Source: CAYMCJ01 sp964388985
GTDB lineage: Bacteria; Patescibacteriota; Patescibacteriia; Patescibacteriales; CAYMCJ01
Assembly: GCA_964388985.1 (NCBI GenBank)
Contig: CAYMCJ010000021.1
Location: forward strand, 1-20,207
Length of the DNA stretch: 20,207 nt
Direction: 5' to 3'
Both the position numbers and the translations under genes were made by a program. Each line of letters begins with the position of its first letter. Positions within the stretch are counted from its first letter, which is position 1. The notes beneath the pieces were generated by a model. That model made no database searches and was not told the DNA's origin. It was given only the letters and a program-made list of their open reading frames with translations. Shown here piece by piece: positions 13,211 to 19,717 of this stretch.

Positions 13211-15487
13211 ATGAAGAAAGAAGAACAAACTTTTTCTACAGAGTGGCTTGGCCGCACACTCACTATTAAAACAGGGAAATTAGCCAAACAGGCCAATTCG
13301 GCAGTCACGGTTCAATATGGTGAAACCGTTGTTATGGCTACTGTAGTTGAAACGGAAAACGAGCGGGAAGGAATTGATTTTTTTCCGTTAATGGTTGATT
13401 TTGAAGAGCGCCTTTACGCGGCCGGTATGATTAAGGGGTCGCGCTGGGTAAAACGCGAAGGCCGGCCGACTGATGAGTCGGTGCTAACCGGCCGTATGAT
13501 AGACCGTTCAATTCGGCCGCTTTTTGATGATAACTCAAGAAGAGAAGTACAAGTAATTATTACTGTTTTATCGGTTGACCAGGAAAATGATCACGATATA
13601 GTTGCTTTAGTAGCCGCTTCGGCCGCTCTTTCCATTTCGGGAATAAAATGGGCCGGACCGATTGGCGGAGTTCGGGTGGGGCGAATAGATAATAAATTTG
13701 TATTTAATCCAACCTATGAAGAACAGGAAAAAAGTGATTTAGACTTAATTGTTGCCGGTATGGATAAAAAAGTGATTATGATTGAGGCTGGCGCCAGCGA
13801 AGTAAAAGAAGAAGAAATATTTAAAGCGATTATGGCCGGTCAAAAAGAATTGCAGCCCGCGGTTAAATTGATAAAAGAATTATTTTCTTCGGTTAAGGCC
13901 GTGGTTGGCGCCGGAAAAGAAACGGAAAAATTGTTAAGCAGCGATGAAATTGAAGCGGAGAAAGAAAAGGAAGCCGTGTTTAATAAAGCAAATGAATGGC
14001 TGAGAAAAAATATAAAAGATATTTTGTTTGATAAGACTTATTATACCAAAGGAGAAAGAAAAGCGGCCGTGGTGGTTATTAAAAACTTACTTAATAGATA
14101 TTTATTTGAACAGGGGGTTGGAAAGGACAGACGTGAACAGGCCATAAAATTTTTAGTGGAATCGGCGGTTGAAAAAGAAGTTTCAAGGGCAATTTTAGAG
14201 AAAAAACAACGGGTTGATGGTCGTAAATTAACCGAAATAAGAACTTTAACGTCTGAAGCCGGGATATTGCCCCGCAATCATGGTTCGGGTCTTTTTTCCC
14301 GCGGAGAAACACAAATTATGTCAATCGTTACCTTGGGACCCCCGGGCATGGAGCAGACTTTAGAAGGTATTGAAGGGGTGAGTACTAAGAGATATATGCA
14401 TCATTATAATTTTCCCCCTTATTGTGTTGGAGAAGCCAGGCCGATTAGAAGCGCCGGCCGCAGAGATATTGGACATGGCGCCTTAGCGGAAAAGGCACTT
14501 TTGCCGGTTATACCGGACAAAGAGAGTTTTCCCTATACGGTTAGGGTTGTCAGCGAAACTTTAAGTTCAAACGGGTCTTCTTCAATGGGATCAGCCTGCG
14601 CTTCCTCTCTGGCTTTAATGGATGCCGGCGTGCCGATTAAAAAGCCTGTTTCCGGTATAGCCATGGGCTTGGCCTCAAACGAGGATATGAGTAAATGGGA
14701 GATTTTAACCGATATCCAAGACCTGGAAGACGGGAAAGGGGGAATGGACTTTAAAATAACAGGTACAAAAGATGGTATTACCGCCATACAGTTGGATACC
14801 AAAACCAATGGATTAACCGGGGAGGTTATTAATAAGACTTTAAAACAGGGTCGGACAGCCTTGAATGAGATTCTTAAAGTTATGTCTTCGGCCATAGATA
14901 AGCCTAGGTCTGATTTATCAAAATATGCTCCGCGCATTGTCAGCTTTAAGATTGCTCCTGATAAAATAAGAGATGTTATTGGTTCCGGCGGGAAGGTTAT
15001 TAATGGTATAATTGGTGAATTCGGCGTAACAATTGATATTGATGACGACGGTTTAGTAGTTGTATGCGGAACAGACCAGGAAAAAAGCAAACAGGCGGTT
15101 GATTATATAAAAAATATAGTGCGTGAATTTAATGTGGGAGAAGTTTTTACCGGCAAAGTGGTCCGTATGTTGGATTTTGGAATTTTTGTTGAATTAGCCC
15201 CTGGTCGGGATGGAATGGTTCACGTGAGTGAATTAGCGCCTTATCGGGTAAGCCGCCCGGAAGATTTTATTAATATTGGCGATAAAGTGACGGTAAAAAT
15301 TAGGGAAATTGACGAACAGGGCAGGGTTAATTTAACCATGAAGGGATTATCAGAAAATCATCCTCTTTGGGCTGACAAAAAAGGTCTGGCCGAAGATTAC
15401 CCCAAGAGTAGATTTAGGTCAAATTTTGACAACAATTCCAGGCGAACAGGAAACAATAGGTTTAACAGTAGCAGGAGAAGCAGATAA
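13211..15487 (+). CDS. pnp: Polyribonucleotide nucleotidyltransferase (PNPase)
   Basis: 3'-5' phosphorolytic exoribonuclease, trimeric, central to mRNA decay and often part of a degradosome. The 758 residues include two RNase PH domains separated by an alpha-helical linker, a KH domain (about 575-635; GXXG loop as IGSGGK) and an S1 domain (about 640-711; FTGKVVRMLDFGIFVEL), then a basic Ser/Arg/Asn-rich tail. By alignment to E. coli Asp486/Asp492/Lys494, the catalytic trio is Asp507, Asp513 and Lys515 in EDGKGGMDFK; the E. coli Asp at position 490 is Gly here. An FDNNSRR/RFNSSRR tail could bind RNA. A long leader stem precedes it and an intrinsic terminator follows. Confidence 0.98.
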   Translation: MKKEEQTFSTEWLGRTLTIKTGKLAKQANSAVTVQYGETVVMATVVETENEREGIDFFPLMVDFEERLYAAGMIKGSRWVKREGRPTDESVLTGRMIDRSIRPLFDDNSRREVQVIITVLSVDQENDHDIVALVAASAALSISGIKWAGPIGGVRVGRIDNKFVFNPTYEEQEKSDLDLIVAGMDKKVIMIEAGASEVKEEEIFKAIMAGQKELQPAVKLIKELFSSVKAVVGAGKETEKLLSSDEIEAEKEKEAVFNKANEWLRKNIKDILFDKTYYTKGERKAAVVVIKNLLNRYLFEQGVGKDRREQAIKFLVESAVEKEVSRAILEKKQRVDGRKLTEIRTLTSEAGILPRNHGSGLFSRGETQIMSIVTLGPPGMEQTLEGIEGVSTKRYMHHYNFPPYCVGEARPIRSAGRRDIGHGALAEKALLPVIPDKESFPYTVRVVSETLSSNGSSSMGSACASSLALMDAGVPIKKPVSGIAMGLASNEDMSKWEILTDIQDLEDGKGGMDFKITGTKDGITAIQLDTKTNGLTGEVINKTLKQGRTALNEILKVMSSAIDKPRSDLSKYAPRIVSFKIAPDKIRDVIGSGGKVINGIIGEFGVTIDIDDDGLVVVCGTDQEKSKQAVDYIKNIVREFNVGEVFTGKVVRMLDFGIFVELAPGRDGMVHVSELAPYRVSRPEDFINIGDKVTVKIREIDEQGRVNLTMKGLSENHPLWADKKGLAEDYPKSRFRSNFDNNSRRTGNNRFNSSRRSR

Positions 15488-15518
15488 AATTGATTTAAAT
15501 TTTAAAATACGAAAAATT

Positions 15519-15560
15519 AAAAGGGATTTGTGTATGTTATTTGCAAATTCCTTTTTGTTT
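15519..15560 (+). terminator. Intrinsic terminator after pnp
   Basis: AAAAGGGATTTG (15519-15530) pairs with CAAATTCCTTTT (15544-15555), 12 pairs with one G-U, followed by TGTTTTATAATTT. Confidence 0.75.
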
Positions 15561-15626
15561 TATAATTTATTTTTTACAGCTTTATTTTTTAGACACTAAT
15601 ATTAGTTAAAAATTATACTTTCCAGG

Positions 15627-15655
15627 TTGACATTTTTATTGTTGTATGATAGAAT
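15627..15655 (+). promoter_or_regulatory. Strong sigma-70-type promoter of the 3D-domain gene
   Basis: Consensus TTGACA (15627-15632), a 17-bp spacer, TAGAAT (15650-15655). The predicted +1 near 15662 lies only about 7 nt before a long hairpin and about 62 nt before the start codon. Confidence 0.75.
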
Positions 15656-15668
15656 ATTAATAGATAAG

Positions 15669-15719
15669 AAAATCCCTATAATTTTCCAATAAAGAGGAAA
15701 ATAGGGATTTTTTATTTTA
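15669..15719 (+). terminator. Leader hairpin / possible attenuator before the 3D-domain gene
   Basis: AAAATCCCTAT and TTTTCC on the left (15669-15687, AA bulge) pair with GGAAAATAGGGATTTT on the right (from 15696), followed by TTTATTTTATT. The stem is about 16 bp. Because it begins a few bases after the predicted +1 and ends before the ATG at 15724, it could attenuate the gene, release a short RNA, or protect the mRNA 5' end. Confidence 0.6.
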
Positions 15720-15723
15720 TTAT

Positions 15724-16293
15724 ATGGAAGCTCTAAAAAAGAATCAAAAGCGTATTATTTCGCCTAAAAAAGCAAAAAATATAGTTATTGCTATATTTAT
15801 TGTGTTTATTTTTAATTTTTTTCTGTTTCCGATGCCAGCCTTAGCAAATAATTGCTTTCAATTAGAGGAAATTAACGGAGAAAGTATAGTAATTAAAAGT
15901 AACAGATTGGGCGATATATCGAATGAAGCGGTAATATTAGAGTATAATGAGCCGGAGAATAATTTGCCTGTAAATGATTTTTGGAAGGTAAAAAGTGCCA
16001 CTATTCGTAAAATAACCGCCTATAATTCAGAGGTGGTCCAGTGTGATGCCAGCCCGTGCATTACTGCCAATGGCTTTGATGTCTGCGAACATGGAAAAGA
16101 AGACACTATCGCGGCTAATTTTTTAAAATTTGGCACCAAAGTTAAAATACCCGAGTTATTCGGCGACCATATTTTTATTGTACGTGATAGAATGAATAAT
16201 AGATATTCAGACAGAATTGATATTTGGATGCTTAATAAACAGGATGCAAAGGAATTTGGCGTTAAAATTGCTAAAATTGAAATACTTGAATAA
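15724..16293 (+). CDS. Exported 3D-domain protein (putative peptidoglycan-active double-psi beta-barrel)
   Basis: A 189-residue protein with a basic N-terminus, a hydrophobic stretch (about 20-38) and a likely signal peptidase site after Ala-Leu-Ala (39-41). The C-terminal half matches the 3D domain named for three conserved aspartates: ITAYNSEVVQCD, ITANGFDV, AANFLKFGTKVKIPELFG and VRDRMNNRYSDRIDIWM. This fold occurs in MltA/RlpA-like lytic enzymes and in secreted wall proteins. Two cysteines (QCDASPC) may pair outside the cell. The middle region (44-95) is unassigned. It stands alone with its own promoter, leader hairpin and terminator. Lytic activity is inferred from fold, not shown. Confidence 0.85.
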   Translation: MEALKKNQKRIISPKKAKNIVIAIFIVFIFNFFLFPMPALANNCFQLEEINGESIVIKSNRLGDISNEAVILEYNEPENNLPVNDFWKVKSATIRKITAYNSEVVQCDASPCITANGFDVCEHGKEDTIAANFLKFGTKVKIPELFGDHIFIVRDRMNNRYSDRIDIWMLNKQDAKEFGVKIAKIEILE

Positions 16294-16322
16294 ATATTCT
16301 TTCATTGTTGGTTTTTTAGAGC

Positions 16323-16348
16323 AAATTCCCCTTTAAAAGGGATTTTTT
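16323..16348 (+). terminator. Intrinsic terminator after the 3D-domain gene
   Basis: AAATTCCC pairs with GGGATTT (one bulged T) around a short loop, followed by a run of T, about 30 nt after the stop. Confidence 0.7.
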
Positions 16349-16448
16349 GTTTGCCTTGTTTTTATATTAAAATTTTGGTATATTTATTATAATTGTTTTA
16401 AATTAAACAACTTGAATTTTAGTATTAAACATATACATTAGAATAATG

Positions 16449-16520
16449 GGTCACGTAGCCAAGTGGTTAAGGCGGCAGTCTGCAAAACTGCTATCGTGGG
16501 TTCAACTCCCACCGTGACCT
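16449..16520 (+). tRNA. tRNA-Cys (GCA)
   Basis: The acceptor GGTCACG pairs with CGTGACC. The D-arm is GCC...GGC, and the anticodon arm GCAGT-CTGCAAA-ACTGC gives GCA. The T-arm is GTGGG-TTCAACT-CCCAC. Discriminator U73 is the Cys identity base. CCA is not encoded. Confidence 0.95.
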
Positions 16521-16543
16521 CAGAAAAAATAAGATAATATATA

Positions 16544-16570
16544 TTAAGGTCTATAAGTATGAAGACTTAA
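16544..16570 (+). repeat. Imperfect inverted repeat downstream of tRNA-Cys
   Basis: TTAAGGTCT (16544-16552) pairs with AGACTTAA (16563-16570), one bulged G. It shares TTAAG/CTTAA ends and the following GTTATAAAAG-like flank with the repeat after the second tRNA-like element, suggesting that both came from one duplicated unit. It may act as a weak terminator. Confidence 0.5.
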
Positions 16571-16601
16571 GTTATAAAAGATAAGGGTTTTAGTTAGGGC
16601 T

Positions 16602-16682
16602 GGTCGTTCGCCTCTGTGGCGGACAAGGTAAAGGCAAGGGTTTGCAAAACCATTATCGCGGGCTTGATTCCCTCTCGGACCT
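16602..16682 (+). pseudogene. Diverged tRNA-Cys-like element
   Basis: The last 56 nt align without gaps to the last 56 nt of the tRNA-Cys at 16449-16520, with about two-thirds identity by eye. The alignment includes the TTGCAAA anticodon loop (GCA again) and a U discriminator after GGACC. The rest is eroded: the anticodon stem has a mismatch, the T-loop is CTTGATT instead of TTCRANY, and three of seven acceptor pairs fail. The 5' part holds a separate 7-bp hairpin (GTTCGCC/GGCGGAC, 16606-16624) in place of a normal D-arm. It is most likely a pseudogene from tandem duplication; a structured non-canonical tRNA-like RNA is possible. Confidence 0.6.
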
Positions 16683-16701
16683 TAAAATATATTAAAAAGA
16701 T

Positions 16702-16727
16702 TTAAGTCCACAAAAATGTGGACTTAA
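16702..16727 (+). repeat. 26-bp perfect inverted repeat, copy 1
   Basis: TTAAGTCCACA, AAAA, TGTGGACTTAA: an 11-bp perfect stem with a 4-nt loop. It is identical to copy 2 at 16780-16805. It is followed by GTTTTATAG, so it can also work as a weak terminator of the tRNA-like element. Its TCCACA/TGTGGA cores are the inner six bases of a DnaA box. Confidence 0.85.
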
Positions 16728-16740
16728 GTTTTATAGTAGT

Positions 16741-16770
16741 TGTGGATAACAAATAAAAAATTGTGGATAA
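16741..16770 (+). promoter_or_regulatory. Pair of consensus DnaA boxes between identical inverted repeats
   Basis: TGTGGATAA occurs at 16741-16749 and 16762-16770, both exact reverse complements of TTATCCACA, in the same orientation and 21 bp (two helical turns) apart. TTATGCACT (16772-16780) is a third near match in the opposite orientation. The pair lies about 11 kb from dnaA, between two identical inverted repeats and upstream of the promoter at 16886. Confidence 0.7.
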
Positions 16771-16779
16771 TTTATGCAC

Positions 16780-16805
16780 TTAAGTCCACAAAAATGTGGA
16801 CTTAA
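16780..16805 (+). repeat. 26-bp perfect inverted repeat, copy 2
   Basis: Identical over 26 bases to copy 1 at 16702-16727, 78 bp downstream; the flanking bases differ on both sides. Together the copies bracket the DnaA-box pair. Confidence 0.85.
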
Positions 16806-16885
16806 ATATAAAAAATATAATTAACAATAGCTTTTAATAAATAAATTAGCCAATATTAAATAAAAATGTAAATATATTAGATGTA

Positions 16886-16914
16886 TTGACTTATTATTTT
16901 TTATATGGTATATT
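16886..16914 (+). promoter_or_regulatory. Strong sigma-70-type promoter of a non-coding transcript
   Basis: TTGACT (16886-16891), a 17-bp spacer, TATATT (16909-16914); the predicted +1 is near 16921. No open reading frame follows before the terminator at 17255-17280. Confidence 0.7.
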
Positions 16915-16920
16915 ATTAAT

Positions 16921-17280
16921 ACAGTTCATTAACATTCTATTTTGAAGAAATCTATCTAAATTTGTATTTTATAAGTTTTAGATAAATTTCTTTGCTTTCT
17001 ACTGATTTTTTTGCTAATACCGACGTGGCAATTTAAAAAACAAAAACAAAAGAAAGGTATAGCCTGATATAAAATATAAAAATTGTTGGGTTTTACCACA
17101 AATCGGTAGAAGGTTGCTTTTATTAAGTCGGCAAAAAAGCTTTCAACCTTAAGGGTATAGGGATTTTCTTGTCTATCAACTAAAGATGGATTAAGAAATA
17201 GACTCTTAGGGATGGGGCTCTAGAATTTGGCTCATAAATTCATTATATAAAAAGAAGGGGCCTGTCTGGGCCCCTTTTTT
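16921..17280 (+). ncRNA. Candidate structured non-coding RNA, about 360 nt, unknown family
   Basis: Bounded by a good promoter and an intrinsic terminator, with stops in all plus-strand frames. Visible helices are: 16946-16960 with 16977-16991 (15 pairs, one C-A mismatch); GGTATAGCC near 17056 with GGGTTTTACC near 17089; AAGGTTG (17110-17116) with CAACCTT (17144-17150) enclosing GCTTTT/AAAAGC; GTCTAT with ATAGAC near 17173-17215; and a long-range pairing of TTTTTTTG and CCGAC (17006-17024) with GTCGG and CAAAAAA (17127-17138). Some helices are mutually exclusive. I looked for hallmarks of tmRNA, RNase P RNA, SRP RNA and common riboswitches and saw none. 6S RNA cannot be excluded on structure alone, but the length is about twice the usual. 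Confidence 0.6.
17255..17280 (+). terminator. Strong intrinsic terminator of the non-coding transcript
   Basis: AAGGGGCC (17255-17262) pairs perfectly with GGCCCCTT (17269-17276), a 6-nt loop, with a run of six T from 17275. From here to 17558 I see no gene on either strand. Confidence 0.9.
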
Positions 17281-17558
17281 AATACATGCAAAAAGTTTAT
17301 TTAATTTTTGATTCAATTCTCCTAATTTTTCGGGAAGCTTTCATTTTTTTAGTTGACAATTGTGTTTTTAAAGCATAATATATAAAAATTGTTTTAAGTA
17401 AAAAATATATATAAAATACATATAGCGTGGCACATATGGCCTGGTGGCTTTGTTTATTTGCCTTTATTTCGTTTTGACAGGATTTAAAGCGCGTGCGCAC
17501 CACAGAAATTTATATTATTCAGGCTAAATTATAAATAACCAAAAAGGAGGAGGACGAG

Positions 17559-17924
17559 ATGGGAAATTTGATAGTCGGACCGGAAGTATATTTTATTCAA
17601 AAAAGGGACGTTACAGGCAGTTATTGCGGAATAATAGTAATGCAAGGAGATTCTTTCCCGGCTTTTTATTCAAAACAGGGCGCTATACAATGTCTTGAAA
17701 TTCTTGATAGCGTTTATAAATTTAGCAAACACGAAATTACAGCGGCCGAAGACGCTATTTGTAATTCAAGGTTAAGGAGTATAATTTTATTAAGAGAAAG
17801 AGAACTGCTAGAAGAAATCAAAGGAGTATTAGAGGAGGCGACGGAATTTAAACAATGCACCTGGGAAGATTTTAAGGGCAGTTTCTCGAGTCGTAAAAAA
17901 GGAGAAGTGGTATTTATCATATAA
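17559..17924 (+). CDS. Unknown small protein, isolated, with perfect ribosome site
   Basis: A 121-residue protein that I do not recognise. There is no signal peptide or membrane helix. The N-terminal half looks beta-rich (VGPEVYFIQKRDVTGSYCGIIV), the second half helical, with a charged coil (RERELLEEIKGVLEEATEF, about 78-96) and a short hydrophobic end (VVFII). The ATG is preceded by AAAAAGGAGGAGG at good spacing, among the strongest ribosome sites in the window. It stands alone, with no clear promoter that I can define, and is closed by a strong terminator 2 nt after the stop. It is likely well translated; its function is unknown. Confidence 0.8.
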   Translation: MGNLIVGPEVYFIQKRDVTGSYCGIIVMQGDSFPAFYSKQGAIQCLEILDSVYKFSKHEITAAEDAICNSRLRSIILLRERELLEEIKGVLEEATEFKQCTWEDFKGSFSSRKKGEVVFII

Positions 17925-17925
17925 T

Positions 17926-17959
17926 AAGGCTTGCGGGCAGCCAGCAGGCCTTTTTTATT
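17926..17959 (+). terminator. Intrinsic terminator after the unknown gene
   Basis: AAGGCTTGC (17926-17934) pairs with GCAGGCCTT (17944-17952), nine pairs with one G-U, a 9-nt loop, then TTTTATTT. Confidence 0.88.
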
Positions 17960-18003
17960 TGACATTAAGTATATTTATCCATAAGATTAGATTATTAAAA
18001 GTA

Positions 18004-18029
18004 ATTAGAAATTAGATATTAGAAATTAG
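18004..18029 (+). repeat. Short direct repeat in the ychF leader
   Basis: ATTAGAAATTAG occurs twice (18004-18015, 18018-18029) 14 bp apart, just before ychF. The unit is AT-rich and may be slippage-derived. Confidence 0.5.
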
Positions 18030-18042
18030 GAATTATTTATTT

Positions 18043-19107
18043 ATGTCATTATCTATTGGCATTGTTGGTCTGCCTAATGTTGGTAAATCAACTTTATTTA
18101 ATGCTTTAACCAAGAATAAGGCCGAGGCTTCCAATTATCCTTTTTGCACAATTGACCCGAATGTGGGAGTAGTAAAAGTGCCGGATGAGCGGTTAGAAAA
18201 ATTAGCCGCAATTTCCAAACCGGAAAAAATTTTACCGACCACGATTGAATTCGTGGATATTGCCGGCTTGGTTAAAGGCGCGCACAAAGGCGAAGGTTTA
18301 GGCAACCAGTTTTTGTCCCACATCAGGGAATGCGATGCAATTTGCGAAGTAGTTCGCGATTTTAAGGATAATAATATTATTCATGTTGACGGCAGCATTG
18401 ACGCCAAGAGAGACAGGGAAACTATTAGTTTAGAGCTTGTAATGGCGGATTTGGAAAGTGTAACCAAGCAGCTGGCTAAAACCAGCAAAGACGCCAAAAG
18501 CGGGGACAAAGAATTAATAAAGAGAAAGGGAATATTGGAAAAAATAAAAGAACAGTTGGACCAGGGTAAGGCGGCCAGAGAAATGGGGCTTAACGAAGAA
18601 GAAAGATATTTAGTAAAGGGTTTTAATTTATTGACGATTAAACCAATAATATATGTCGTTAATACGGATAACGCTTCTTTTGTTCAGTCAACCGGAGACT
18701 CTGCCCGAGAAGAGATTTTTTTGAATGTTAAGCAAGAGGAAGAAATTGCCAACCTAGACAATGAAGAAAGAGAAGAATATATCCGTGAATTAGGGTTAGA
18801 ACAAAGCGGACTGGAAAAATTAATTAAAGTTTCGTATAAATTACTTGGCTTGATAACTTTTTTAACAACCGGCCCCGATGAAACTAGGGCCTGGACAGTC
18901 CGCGCCGGTGCCAAAGCTCCAGAAGCGGCTGGTCGTATTCATACTGATTTTGCCAAAGGTTTTATTAGGGCGGAAGTTATAAACTGGGAGAAATTTATTG
19001 AAGCCGGCGGAGAAGCAGCGGCCAAAGAAAAAGGATTAGTGCGCACCGAAGGCAAAGATTATATAATTCAGGACGGAGATGTTTGCAATTTTTTGTTTAG
19101 TAAATAG
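18043..19107 (+). CDS. ychF: Ribosome-associated P-loop NTPase YchF (OLA1 family)
   Basis: Obg-related ATPase that binds ribosomes and is linked to translation and oxidative-stress responses. The 354 residues are close to the usual 363. G1 GLPNVGKST is near the N-terminus, followed by FCTIDPNVGVV, G3 DIAGLVKGAHKGEGLGNQFL and a coiled-coil insertion (about 130-190). The C-terminal TGS domain carries LLGLITFLTTGPDETRAWTV, GRIHTDFAKGFIRAEV and QDGDVCNFLF. The G4-type position reads NTDN (207-210), where YchF/OLA1 usually has NxxE for ATP preference, so base specificity could differ. No Shine-Dalgarno is visible. Confidence 0.97.
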   Translation: MSLSIGIVGLPNVGKSTLFNALTKNKAEASNYPFCTIDPNVGVVKVPDERLEKLAAISKPEKILPTTIEFVDIAGLVKGAHKGEGLGNQFLSHIRECDAICEVVRDFKDNNIIHVDGSIDAKRDRETISLELVMADLESVTKQLAKTSKDAKSGDKELIKRKGILEKIKEQLDQGKAAREMGLNEEERYLVKGFNLLTIKPIIYVVNTDNASFVQSTGDSAREEIFLNVKQEEEIANLDNEEREEYIRELGLEQSGLEKLIKVSYKLLGLITFLTTGPDETRAWTVRAGAKAPEAAGRIHTDFAKGFIRAEVINWEKFIEAGGEAAAKEKGLVRTEGKDYIIQDGDVCNFLFSK

Positions 19108-19154
19108 GTATTTAATGATTTATAGATTATTAAATTTTATTTAAGGAGGAGAAA

Positions 19155-19676
19155 ATGAAAGATAGAATCGCCATGATCGTTGCCACGTGGTTTTACAGCA
19201 GTATGATTTTTAAGCCGGCGCCGGGAACATTTGGCACAATTTTTAGTTTACCCCTTTGTTTTTTTGTTCTTTGTATATGTAAAAAATTAAGTTCATTGTT
19301 CGGATTTTTTTTGTATAGCGCCGTAATTATGTTTATTTTTGCGGTTGGTTATTGGGCGGTACCAATTGCTGAAAAAGTTTTGCAATCAAGACAAGACGGA
19401 TATGGCAATAAAGTTGACAGGGACCAAGGACAGATTGTAATTGACGAAACTTTTGGTATAGCTATCTCCTGCTTTCCGTTATTGTATTTTGGAATATTGA
19501 ATATTTATTTAGGTTTGCTACTGGCTTTTATTTTTTTTCGGATTTTTGATATTATCAAATTTTTTCCGGCGAAATATTTTGATAATATGGAAAGCGCCCT
19601 TGGTGTGATGATGGACGATTTCGTAGCCGGAGCACAAACAGCTGTTATTTTAATAGCTATTAAAATGATATTCTAA
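19155..19676 (+). CDS. pgpA: Phosphatidylglycerophosphatase A
   Basis: Membrane phosphatase that dephosphorylates phosphatidylglycerophosphate to phosphatidylglycerol. The 173 residues match the family. Motifs are in order: KPAPGTFGT (20-28), DQGQIVIDETFG (with the acidic pair of the conserved D/E region), FRIFDIIKFFPAKYFDNM and GVMMDDFVAG. Hydrophobic segments lie at about 27-43, 47-70, 106-130 and 155-172. ATG at 19155 follows AAGGAGGAG at ideal spacing, one of only four perfect ribosome sites here. It lies 47 bp after ychF and before a ferredoxin-like gene. It indicates that the organism finishes phosphatidylglycerol synthesis itself. Confidence 0.95.
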   Translation: MKDRIAMIVATWFYSSMIFKPAPGTFGTIFSLPLCFFVLCICKKLSSLFGFFLYSAVIMFIFAVGYWAVPIAEKVLQSRQDGYGNKVDRDQGQIVIDETFGIAISCFPLLYFGILNIYLGLLLAFIFFRIFDIIKFFPAKYFDNMESALGVMMDDFVAGAQTAVILIAIKMIF

Positions 19677-19717
19677 TTGGAGGATTGCATTAGCGGGGGA
19701 AAAGGAGGGTGATTATT

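Noticed and set aside
14533..15090. Long antisense open frame of 185 codons within pnp
   Set aside because: It is the mirror of a strongly conserved coding region (KH and RNase PH domains). It has no promoter or ribosome site and no recognisable motif.
16921..17280. tmRNA, RNase P RNA, SRP RNA or group I intron
   Set aside because: No tRNA-like ends with a TTCRA loop, no RNase P conserved regions and no SRP core. A weak resemblance to intron R/S elements near 17180-17215 lacks the matching pairings.
17297..17503. Minus-strand open frame of 68 codons with a hydrophobic stretch
   Set aside because: It starts at GTG without a ribosome site, has AT-driven composition, sits against the flanking terminator and matches no family. 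I see no gene in 17281-17558.
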